Shown: piece after piece, positions 1 to 5,014 of the stretch
Layout: each line of letters starts with the position of its first letter
Numbering within the stretch: the stretch's first letter is position 1
NCBI GenBank assembly: GCA_024683935.1
Contig: JAIKXV010000013.1
Location: 1 to 5,821, forward strand
Reading direction: 5' to 3'
DNA length: 5,821 nt
Source of the DNA: Lachnospiraceae bacterium
GTDB taxonomy: Bacteria > Bacillota_A > Clostridia > Lachnospirales > Lachnospiraceae
Program-made: the position numbers and the translations under genes
The notes under the pieces: model-generated
What the model saw: only the letters and a program-made list of their open reading frames with translations
Databases searched by the model: none
What the model was told of the DNA's origin: nothing

Positions 1-617
1 ATCTCATAAAGTCTCTCTGATAGAACCTTATGCCCCTCTTCAGTTAGGTGAAGAGAATCCACTTCTGAAGGGTAAATATCCTCTGCCGCATTATAGAAAA
101 TACAACCATATTTTTCTGCTACCTCACGGTAGTATTTGGGGAAGTTCTTTGATTCTTCTACTGCTTCCTCATAGAATGCCCCGTAGAACGGAGATGTTCT
201 GATATTTCTGCCGAGCTCCGGAGGGGATACTAGAATGATCTTTGGGACATAGCCCTGCTTCTCTTCTGTAAAAGACCGGATGACTTCAACCAATACAGCC
301 ACTCCGTCAGCGATATCCTTCGCTGTAAGATGAAATGCGGCCTTCAGGTCATTGCTGCCAAGCATAAGTATTACGATATCCACAGGCTTATGTGAATTGA
401 GACAGGGCTTCAGGTAATCGAGCCCGTTCTTCCAGCCGTCTACAGGATCATCGTGGATCGTAGTCCTGCCGTTACATCCTTCTTCTATAACATCATACTC
501 ATCACCAAGGAGCATCTTAAGCCTTCCGGGATAACGGATATCTCTGGGATATCGCATTCCGGTTTCGGGGATATAGCCGAATGTATTTGAATCACCGTAA
601 CATAAAACCGTCTTCAC
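1..617 (-). CDS. SGNH/GDSL-family esterase or acyltransferase, 3' end cut by window edge
   Basis: This is a probable cytoplasmic esterase or acyltransferase of the SGNH hydrolase superfamily; the substrate cannot be read from sequence. All four blocks are visible: GDSN at residues 8-11 with nucleophile Ser10, EEGCNGRTT around Gly50, LGSND at 86-90 with Asn89, and DSLHL at 187-191 giving the Asp187/His190 pair. Wording of the blocks and the ILMLGSND stretch recall the Mycobacterium smegmatis arylesterase/acyltransferase MsAcT, by memory only. No signal peptide is present. The start is GTG at 617: the glycine-aspartate-serine block must sit close to the N-terminus in this family, and AGGTG lies 8 bases upstream. 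205 codons are present and the frame is still open at the left edge, so little is missing. It lies 80 bp after the macro-domain gene, probably in the same transcript. Confidence 0.9.
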   Translation of the reverse strand, partial: MKTVLCYGDSNTFGYIPETGMRYPRDIRYPGRLKMLLGDEYDVIEEGCNGRTTIHDDPVDGWKNGLDYLKPCLNSHKPVDIVILMLGSNDLKAAFHLTAKDIADGVAVLVEVIRSFTEEKQGYVPKIILVSPPELGRNIRTSPFYGAFYEEAVEESKNFPKYYREVAEKYGCIFYNAAEDIYPSEVDSLHLTEEGHKVLSERLYE

Positions 618-697
618 TTTTCTTTCACCTTGCTGATAACTCTTTCTAAGTCCGGGTATCACGCCCTTTAAGCCTTCAAGTCCTTCTTTGATCTCCT

Positions 698-1237
698 TCA
701 GATTAAATTGTGGTTCTCATATTCTTTTTCGGCTTTACTCATCTCGGAAGCCGTAAATGCACAGAGCTTCACATCTAACTCATGATCTGGATAATCTGAC
801 ATAAATTTCTTATATGCTCTTATGCACTGCTTTGTTGATTCTGCAACTGGATCAGGCAGATTGCCGCCAAATATGCCGGAACTGATAAGCGGGAAGGAAA
901 TGCTGTGGTATCCATTCTCCTTAAGCACCACAAGAGAATTGTAATATGCTTCAAAAAGCTCCTCAAACGCCGTGGGAGTCACCCCAAAATTCGGACCCAC
1001 AGCATGTATTATAGCCTTTGCATTTTTAAGATTGAATGACGGTGTAATCACAGCACTGCCGTCCTTTAACGGGGTCTTATATTTGCTGCAGGCATCCGTC
1101 AGCTCCTTCATACCGGCCTTATCAAAGATCACTCCGCATATACCGCCGCCTGCCCACAACCTGCCGTTTGCGGCATTTACCACAACATCAACCGTCTGAT
1201 CTGCGCAGGAAGCATTGATCAATTCAAACTTACTCAT
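698..1237 (-). CDS. Macro-domain protein (ADP-ribose-binding / Appr-1''-p processing fold) with a non-canonical pocket
   Basis: A stand-alone macro domain of 179 residues, a fold that binds ADP-ribose and often removes ADP-ribose or acetyl groups from it or from proteins. Visible marks are VDVVVNAANG (16-25), the glycine loop AGGGICG (29-35), IIHAVGP (76-82) and the phosphate loop SSGIFGG (119-125). Aligned by hand with Escherichia coli YmdB, the catalytic-site Asn25 is kept (Asn24 here), but Asp35 becomes Cys34 and the adenine-contacting Asp11 of the GDIT motif becomes Ser10. Binding or catalysis may therefore differ from YmdB; these could also be normal features of a clostridial subfamily. 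The ATG start is strongly supported by GGAGG seven bases upstream. It sits 38 bp after the alpha/beta-hydrolase gene and before the SGNH hydrolase. Family assignment is firm, activity is inference. Confidence 0.92.
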   Translation of the reverse strand: MSKFELINASCADQTVDVVVNAANGRLWAGGGICGVIFDKAGMKELTDACSKYKTPLKDGSAVITPSFNLKNAKAIIHAVGPNFGVTPTAFEELFEAYYNSLVVLKENGYHSISFPLISSGIFGGNLPDPVAESTKQCIRAYKKFMSDYPDHELDVKLCAFTASEMSKAEKEYENHNLI

Positions 1238-1275
1238 TTCTTTCCCTCCGGCATTCTTTATTATTACTTTAAGAA

Positions 1276-1911
1276 TTAACTATGACCTGTCCTGTTCATA
1301 ACCCAGGAAAAACCTTTTGCCATCCTCTTGTCAGGTTCCCTGAAATGATTCCCTTTATTCAACTCCAGTATGCATTCTGGATTTTTCTCTTTGTACAATT
1401 CCCGTAATTTCCGGATATTATCTCCTACCTTTGACATTACCGGATTTCTGGTTTTTTCCTCTCTGTCTCCAAGGCTGAGATAGATCCTGTCTGCGTGGAT
1501 CGTGTGTTTTTCTGTATATTCCATGAATCCGGGAAACCATACTGACGGAGATACTGCCGCAACACCTTTGAATACATCGGTTCGGTAAGCTGCCCACAGA
1601 GAAAAAAGACCGGCAAGGGAATAGCCCCCTATGTAATATGTATTATCCCTGTCACCTGTCAACCTAAGGATTTCATTAAGCATATTCTCTGCACCATCTC
1701 CAAAATTATCATTTCCGAAAACGGCCGGGGCATTCCAGGGTGACAGATCATAATTCCAGTCATTCACCTTTACTGCTATCAGTTGAAAGGAGTCCACCGA
1801 CATTTCCCTTAATGCCGCCACTTCGCCTTCCATTACTGCCATGTCATGGTCGTCCACCGGCTGGATAAGTACTGTGGGAGATTCCATATTTCCAAATTCA
1901 TACGTTTTCAT
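1276..1911 (-). CDS. Alpha/beta-hydrolase, putative esterase (esterase D / IroE-like)
   Basis: A 211-residue cytoplasmic serine hydrolase of the alpha/beta fold. The nucleophile elbow is GGYSLAG (95-101) with Ser98, placed after a beta strand (YYIGG). The catalytic His is probably His189 in NKGNHF, and the acid probably lies in SLGDREE (146-152). The layout, including AAVSPSVWF after the elbow and the late NHF, resembles the putative esterase family that includes enterochelin esterase IroE, though the protein is shorter than those and has no signal peptide. The true substrate is unknown. The ATG overlaps the stop of ylmH in an ATGA arrangement (4 bp), and no good Shine-Dalgarno is seen just upstream, so it is probably translated by coupling to ylmH. 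Its stop is 38 bp before the macro-domain gene. Confidence 0.85.
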   Translation of the reverse strand: MKTYEFGNMESPTVLIQPVDDHDMAVMEGEVAALREMSVDSFQLIAVKVNDWNYDLSPWNAPAVFGNDNFGDGAENMLNEILRLTGDRDNTYYIGGYSLAGLFSLWAAYRTDVFKGVAAVSPSVWFPGFMEYTEKHTIHADRIYLSLGDREEKTRNPVMSKVGDNIRKLRELYKEKNPECILELNKGNHFREPDKRMAKGFSWVMNRTGHS

Positions 1912-2669
1912 TTCTCACTTACCCTGTCTTTCAGCATCACCCGGCAGTTGAGCTTCCCTTTTTTGCTTAAATTCAGTTCTTCTGAAAAGTCAAATCTTCC
2001 ATAGCCCCTTATGCTGACAACATCTCCGGCTTTTAGAGGTTTAGCATTCTCCGTGCATATCACCCCGTTTAAGTGCACATAGCCTGCCGGAAATAATTCC
2101 AGCATTCCTTGTCTTGACAAATCGAATACCTTTGCTGCAACCGCATCAATCCTTGGAGAGAATACCTGTACTATCTTCTCTTTCTTTTCCGGAAGAAAGC
2201 TGCTTTCAATCTCATCAGCAACACTTACCTTCACAGAAGTATGCTTCACTTTTGAAAGGTTTTCGATGATATAATCCGCCAGACTGTCCCTGCAGAAAAC
2301 ACAGGCTTCTTTCCCGGTTACAAGTATATCCCCCAGCATTTCCCGCTTGATCCCAAGGTTCATAAGAGCTCCGAGAAAATCCCTGTGATTAAGATCATCT
2401 GCAAACTTTTCTCTAACCGGTCGGACTGACAATACCGAGATTGGAAAATCCTGTTCATATCCAAGATTTTCCTTATTCCCGAACTTTATCATTCTGCGTT
2501 CCGCTCCTTCATATCCCCCATAAACAGATGGAAAAGCAAATGCCAGTTCCTTTTCATGTTCATAAAACTCAGTTATTTCCCCTATTGTGAGGAAATTCGT
2601 GAACGTGTACTGTCTGTTCTGATAGCTTCTGTCCGCAAGATCCTTAAGTCTGTTGATGATTTCATCCAT
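1908..2669 (-). CDS. ylmH: YlmH-type S4-domain RNA-binding protein (RqcP2-like)
   Basis: This 253-residue protein matches the YlmH family. An N-terminal YlmH domain carries GYEGAERRM (52-60), ISVLSVRP (77-84) and the typical HRDFLGALMNLGIKRE (95-110). The C-terminal S4 RNA-binding domain spans about 170-230, with SPRIDAVAAKVFDLSRQG (171-188), GYVHLNG (196-202) and AGDVVSIRGYGRF (214-226). YlmH binds the large ribosomal subunit and has been linked to ribosome quality control (RqcP2) in Firmicutes. Elsewhere ylmH often sits in the ylmD-ylmH-divIVA cluster next to the cell division genes; here it is followed by hydrolases instead. The chosen ATG gives an N-terminus of the usual type (MDEIINRLKDLADRSY). 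An in-frame TTG at 2693 would add eight residues that look non-coding. Neither start has a strong ribosome binding site. Confidence 0.93.
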   Translation of the reverse strand: MDEIINRLKDLADRSYQNRQYTFTNFLTIGEITEFYEHEKELAFAFPSVYGGYEGAERRMIKFGNKENLGYEQDFPISVLSVRPVREKFADDLNHRDFLGALMNLGIKREMLGDILVTGKEACVFCRDSLADYIIENLSKVKHTSVKVSVADEIESSFLPEKKEKIVQVFSPRIDAVAAKVFDLSRQGMLELFPAGYVHLNGVICTENAKPLKAGDVVSIRGYGRFDFSEELNLSKKGKLNCRVMLKDRVSEK

Positions 2670-2730
2670 AATAAATGTTATGACCGTTAGCAAATTACAC
2701 TTGATCCAGTTCCCCGCACTTTAATCTGTT

Positions 2731-2759
2731 ATTATATCTTTGCTTCCTTCTTAAATGCA
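2731..2759 (-). promoter_or_regulatory. Possible promoter of ylmH (good -10, poor -35)
   Basis: On the minus strand a perfect TATAAT (2731-2736) lies about 60 bases before the ylmH ATG. The hexamer at 17-bp spacing (TGCATT, 2754-2759) matches the -35 consensus poorly. It could be the native ylmH promoter, or chance in AT-rich DNA; the strong promoter at 3021-3049 is a better candidate. Confidence 0.3.
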
Positions 2760-2786
2760 CACTTCCGATATAATTGCATAAAATCA

Positions 2787-2975
2787 TTAACCACTATGGT
2801 CTATATCATGATTCCATTCCTCCAACGTGATGTTATAAGTAGGCGAAATCTTCATAAATATTTCTTTCAAACGGGCAGAGATAGCATCATCTATAACTTT
2901 GTTACGATACTTTACACACATGATCAGGTGGTAGTGCAGCATGAATACTGAATGATTATTTGTATCTAATTGCAT
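2787..2975 (-). pseudogene. tnpA: Truncated IS200/IS605 transposase TnpA
   Basis: The 62-residue product is the N-terminal half of a TnpA (Y1 tyrosine transposase, usually about 130-155 residues). NHSVFMLHYHLIMCVKYR (7-24) and the following NITLEEWNHDIDH (48-60) are typical. In intact relatives DH is followed by VHVLF, completing the HUH metal-binding motif; here it is followed by Ser-Gly-stop, so the second His and the catalytic Tyr are lost. A downstream +1 frame (about 2728-2786) encodes DFMQLYRKCAFKKEAKI, faintly like the later FINAYKSASSRLIKKE region of TnpA, so an internal deletion with frameshift is possible but unproven. ATG at 2975 is preferred over a TTG at 3035, because relatives start just before the DNNNHS-like residues; AAAGG lies about 12 bases upstream. 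Confidence 0.88.
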
Positions 2976-3020
2976 TGTATATATAGCCTTTCTATCCAGC
3001 ACGACTGATATATGATATAG

Positions 3021-3049
3021 ATTATAATGCTGCAAGATACAAAAGTCAA
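3021..3049 (-). promoter_or_regulatory. Consensus sigma-A promoter of the IS remnant, reading towards ylmH
   Basis: On the minus strand TTGACT (3044-3049) and TATAAT (3021-3026) are separated by exactly 17 bases, one mismatch from the full housekeeping consensus. Transcription would start near 3014 and enter tnpA 39 bases later. No terminator-like hairpin with a T-tract is seen between here and ylmH at 2669, so reading into ylmH and the three hydrolase genes is likely (inference). Confidence 0.82.
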
Positions 3050-3053
3050 GAAA

Positions 3054-3116
3054 ACGCCGTGTTTATCGCAATTCATCCCCCACCTATAGAGGTGGGGGAT
3101 TTCTTGCTCACGGCGT
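3054..3116. repeat. Two-tier inverted repeat (IS end hairpin)
   Basis: The inner hairpin is perfect: 11-bp arms at 3075-3085 and 3090-3100 (ATCCCCCACCT and its complement) around a 4-base loop. The outer arms ACGCCGTG (3054-3061) and CACGGCGT (3109-3116) are also perfect 8-bp complements, with unequal spacers of 13 and 8 bases between tiers. Position just upstream of the tnpA promoter suggests the left-end recognition hairpin of the IS. It might also stop incoming transcription: on the plus strand the inner stem is followed by ATTTCTT, a weak T-run, while the minus-strand exit has none. Confidence 0.8.
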
Positions 3117-3180
3117 GTTAAATACTCTTTTTTCATAGCATCACTATACCAAAAGCAAACTGTCCAGTCAACGATTAGTG

Positions 3181-3213
3181 GTCTAAATATATAATTTTTA
3201 TATACATTTAGAC
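3181..3213. repeat. AT-rich imperfect palindrome
   Basis: Arms GTCTAAATATATA (3181-3193) and TATACATTTAGAC (3201-3213) pair at 12 of 13 positions around a 7-base loop. It lies in the 127-bp gap between the outer hairpin of the IS and the decayed ATPase region. The low GC makes it a poor terminator. It could be an operator, a target-site hairpin used by the insertion, or a scrap of another small element. Confidence 0.6.
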
Positions 3214-3243
3214 ACTTATTAAATCCGAAACCCTCATCATAAG

Positions 3244-3465
3244 TTAAACTGGAAGATAATCCAGGCAGACCTTTGAACCTATAGCTGTAGAATGCTTCGA
3301 TCTAAGGGTCTTATATGCCTTTTCAAGCTTTTCACCACCTGCCGAACTCTGTACCCGGAATCTTTCTTCCGCCCTCTCAAATTCCTCCATATCGCCCCTG
3401 TGGCTGATATCCATAAGATCCGTCTGTCTCCTCATAGGTACACGGATGTATCTCTCCATCATCAA
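3244..3465 (-). other. Unassigned open frame overlapping the end of the ATPase pseudogene
   Basis: This 73-codon frame begins at TTG and runs beyond the ATPase frame, which stops at 3377. Its second half (about residues 25-73) is charged and reads like real protein: MEEFERAEERFRVQ, EKLEKAYKTLRSKHSTA, then SKVCLDYLPV at the end, with AAG, GAA, CTT and TAT codons like those of the neighbours. No family is recognised. The first half is simply the ATPase sequence read one base off (out-of-frame YEETD region), so the TTG is not a believable start. It may be the 3' end of a gene whose 5' part was lost, or the shifted tail of the ATPase gene. It could also be chance. Confidence 0.35.
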
Positions 3466-3931
3466 AGCTTAAGATCTCCGCCCCCGGTATTCCAAGCAGG
3501 ATCGGCGAGTGCGTAACGATGATAAACTGTGACACATTATTGGCGCATCTGACGATCTCAAGAAGCAAGGTGAGCTGTCTCTCCTGAGAAAGCGCTGCTT
3601 CCGGCTCGTCCAGAAGATATATGCCATTCCCTTTGAAATTTTTCTGTGCCATTGCCAGGAAGCTCTCGCCATGAGATTTCTCATGGAAGTGCTGGGGACG
3701 ACCGCCGTATTTGCTATATTCATCCTCGGCTGTTGCCACATTGTAAAAGCTCTCTGCTCGGAGGAAATACCCCCATCCCGGCTTGTGTATCCCTTTTATC
3801 AGACGAATCGCCTCAAGCAGAGTAGACTTTCCACTGCCGTTCTCTCCCACAAAGAAAGTTATGGGTCTGTGGAACATAAGACTGCTTTCACATACAATCC
3901 GGTCACTTAAGTCCGTTTGCGATAACAACAT
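3377..3931 (-). pseudogene. Decayed AAA/ABC-type ATPase (TOPRIM-less predicted ATPase, SMC-like)
   Basis: The 184-codon frame keeps every ATPase motif: PITFFVGENGSGKSTLLEAI with Walker A GENGSGKS (29-36), FLRAESFYNVAT (56-67), the ABC-like signature SHGES (86-90), Walker B GIYLLDEPEAAL (103-114) and switch VTHSP (139-143). From memory, relatives are about 230-260 residues, start with a 20-30 residue strand region, and have some 30 residues between LEAI and LIKGIKRP. Here LEAI joins directly to RLIKGIHKP, pointing to an in-frame internal deletion. The ATG has no ribosome binding site; the nearby AAGGAG at about 3966 serves an ATG that dies after 17 codons in another frame. After YEETD the frame runs into unrelated residues and stops. 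Three separate defects make decay more likely than a short functional form. It follows the ProX-type gene by 50 bp. Confidence 0.7.
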
Positions 3932-3981
3932 TGATCGGCTCGATCTCTATCTTCTCCCATACTTCTCCTTCACTTAATTTA

Positions 3982-4527
3982 TTAATCTTCTCCCACCAGA
4001 TGCACCGTACGGTACTCATGTCCTGTGGCCGGAAGAAATTTCTCTATCACATCCTTAGTCTTCATCTTAAGGCTCGATGTGCACACGCAAGGATGACAGC
4101 CAAGATCCTCACCCTTCAGTACATCCTCATCTATCAGAAGCTGTACCGCCTGTTTTTTGTCATTCATCAATCCCATGATGCTGACTGCTCCCGGTTCTAT
4201 ATCCAGATATTTCAGCATATCCTCCGGATCAGCAAATGACAGTCTTGCCGATCCTATCTGTGAGGACAGCTCCTTAGTCTTGAATTTTTTATCGCCGGGC
4301 ATCATGAGCAGATAGAAATTCGTCTTCTGCCTGTTGCAAAGGAAAAGGTTCTTACAGATCAGCACCCCCAGCACCGCATCGATCTCATTACAGGCTTCCA
4401 TGTTGTTGGCAGGTTCGTGATCAGTCCTCAGATATTCAATACCCAATTTATCAAGGAAATCATATGTCCTTGTCTCCCTTGGCAGCCTGCCTTCTATATC
4501 CTCCGGTCTCCCGTTATACAGTTCCAT
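3982..4527 (-). CDS. ProX-type prolyl-tRNA editing protein (YbaK/ProRS-associated domain)
   Basis: A 181-residue free-standing editing-domain protein, expected to hydrolyse Ala-tRNA(Pro) made in error by prolyl-tRNA synthetase, in the cytoplasm. It matches the ProX/PrdX-like group (often labelled prolyl-tRNA synthetase associated domain) along its length: GRPEDIEGRLPRETRTYDFL (6-25), TDHEPA (35-40), ICKNLFLCNRQ (57-67) with the probable catalytic Lys59, MMPGDKKFKTKEL (75-87), IGSARLSFA (91-99), VSIMGLMND (115-123) and the substrate loop GCHPC (143-147), ending in HLVGED. The ATG at 4527 gives the N-terminus usual for the group; upstream in-frame codons to 4569 lie inside the previous gene. 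AAAGGA sits 10 bases before the ATG. It overlaps the YbaK/EbsC gene by 14 bp, so the two are probably translationally coupled. Confidence 0.93.
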   Translation of the reverse strand: MELYNGRPEDIEGRLPRETRTYDFLDKLGIEYLRTDHEPANNMEACNEIDAVLGVLICKNLFLCNRQKTNFYLLMMPGDKKFKTKELSSQIGSARLSFADPEDMLKYLDIEPGAVSIMGLMNDKKQAVQLLIDEDVLKGEDLGCHPCVCTSSLKMKTKDVIEKFLPATGHEYRTVHLVGED

Positions 4528-4999
4528 TCTCTTCCCATCCTTTACACACATCACACCAACCGACAGCATCCGATGCCTGTTCCAATTCGTCAGGAGTCAG
4601 CTTCACCGAGGTATATTCATTACCGCCTGCGGGGTGGACATATTCAAACCTTTTCATAGACACATCCAGCCAGATGGGTATGCTTTTATCTACTCCAAAA
4701 GGACATACTCCACCGGGAGCAAATCCGATCAGCTCCTCCACGTGATCTCTTGGAACCATGCTCGGCTTTGTATGGAACAAAGCCTTGAATTTGGAACTGT
4801 TCACACGACCATCGCCCGCCATTACTACCACTACAGGCTTGTCATCCACGACAAAGGATAAGGTCTTAGCGATCTCCGCCTCCGTGCACCCTATCTGCCC
4901 AGCAGCATGTTCCACTGTATCTATCGTCTCTGAATGCTCCGTGAGCCGATCCTCAAAGCCCTTGCTCTTAAGCCATTCATAAACATTATCATTTATCAT
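4514..4999 (-). CDS. YbaK/EbsC-family aminoacyl-tRNA deacylase
   Basis: This 161-residue protein is a single-domain trans-editing enzyme of the YbaK/ProXp superfamily, related to the Cys-tRNA(Pro) deacylase YbaK; the exact tRNA substrate here is not known. Marks in order are EHSETIDTVEHAAGQIGC (21-38), EIAKTLSF with the conserved Lys45 (42-49), AGDGRVNSSK (61-70), the signature GFAPGGVCPFG (92-102), WLDVSMKRFEYVHPAGG (110-126) and the C-terminal DVCKGWEE (150-157). Length is normal for the family. The ATG follows an AAGGTGG about 11 bases upstream and lies 15 bp after the YjbR-EVE gene. Its 3' end overlaps the ProX-type gene. Two members of one superfamily side by side suggest division of labour over different mischarged tRNAs. 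Confidence 0.93.
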   Translation of the reverse strand: MINDNVYEWLKSKGFEDRLTEHSETIDTVEHAAGQIGCTEAEIAKTLSFVVDDKPVVVVMAGDGRVNSSKFKALFHTKPSMVPRDHVEELIGFAPGGVCPFGVDKSIPIWLDVSMKRFEYVHPAGGNEYTSVKLTPDELEQASDAVGWCDVCKGWEENGTV

Positions 5000-5014
5000 A
5001 GGTCAATACCCACC

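Larger units (their letters stand above)
2787..3116 (-). mobile_element. IS200/IS605-family insertion sequence remnant (left part only)
   Basis: The piece holds a subterminal hairpin end (3054-3116), a promoter (3021-3049) and the 5' part of a tnpA gene (2787-2975), in the order expected for the left end of an IS200/IS605 element. These elements move as single strands and carry hairpins at their ends instead of terminal inverted repeats. The tnpA gene stops after 62 codons; no tnpB and no recognisable right end follow before ylmH. The element is therefore dead unless helped in trans, and even then lacks a visible right end. Exact outer borders cannot be set, because this family makes no target duplication; the given limits are the outer stem and the tnpA stop. 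The whole stretch from 2670 to 3243 contains no intact gene. Confidence 0.75.

Noticed and set aside
1276..1911. Siderophore esterase linked to iron uptake
   Set aside because: Resemblance to IroE is only at the fold level; no siderophore or transport genes lie nearby, so no iron role is claimed.
2976..3035. TTG start extending tnpA upstream by 20 residues
   Set aside because: The extension runs through the expected transcript start and -10 region, and the residues do not match IS200/IS605 transposases.
3075..3108. Inner hairpin followed by ATTTCTT as a rho-independent terminator
   Set aside because: The T-run is broken and there is no plus-strand gene to end; on the minus strand there is no T-tract at all. 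The IS-end reading fits better.
3054..3116. CRISPR repeat or guide RNA (omega RNA) of a TnpB system
   Set aside because: There is only one copy with no spacers, no tnpB is present, and omega RNA overlaps the right end of tnpB rather than the left of tnpA.
3469..3741. Minus-strand frame of 90 codons inside the ATPase
   Set aside because: It is the ATPase region read in another frame, rich in Arg, Ser and Cys, with none of the motifs.
3931..4239. Plus-strand open frame of 102 codons, and others such as 4464-4745 and 4934-5356
   Set aside because: They lie opposite well-identified minus-strand genes, show no family features and lack ribosome binding sites; they are antisense shadows.
4528..4569. 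Longer start for the ProX-type protein (14 extra residues)
   Set aside because: The extra residues overlap the YbaK/EbsC C-terminus in another frame and do not match the N-terminus normal for the group.
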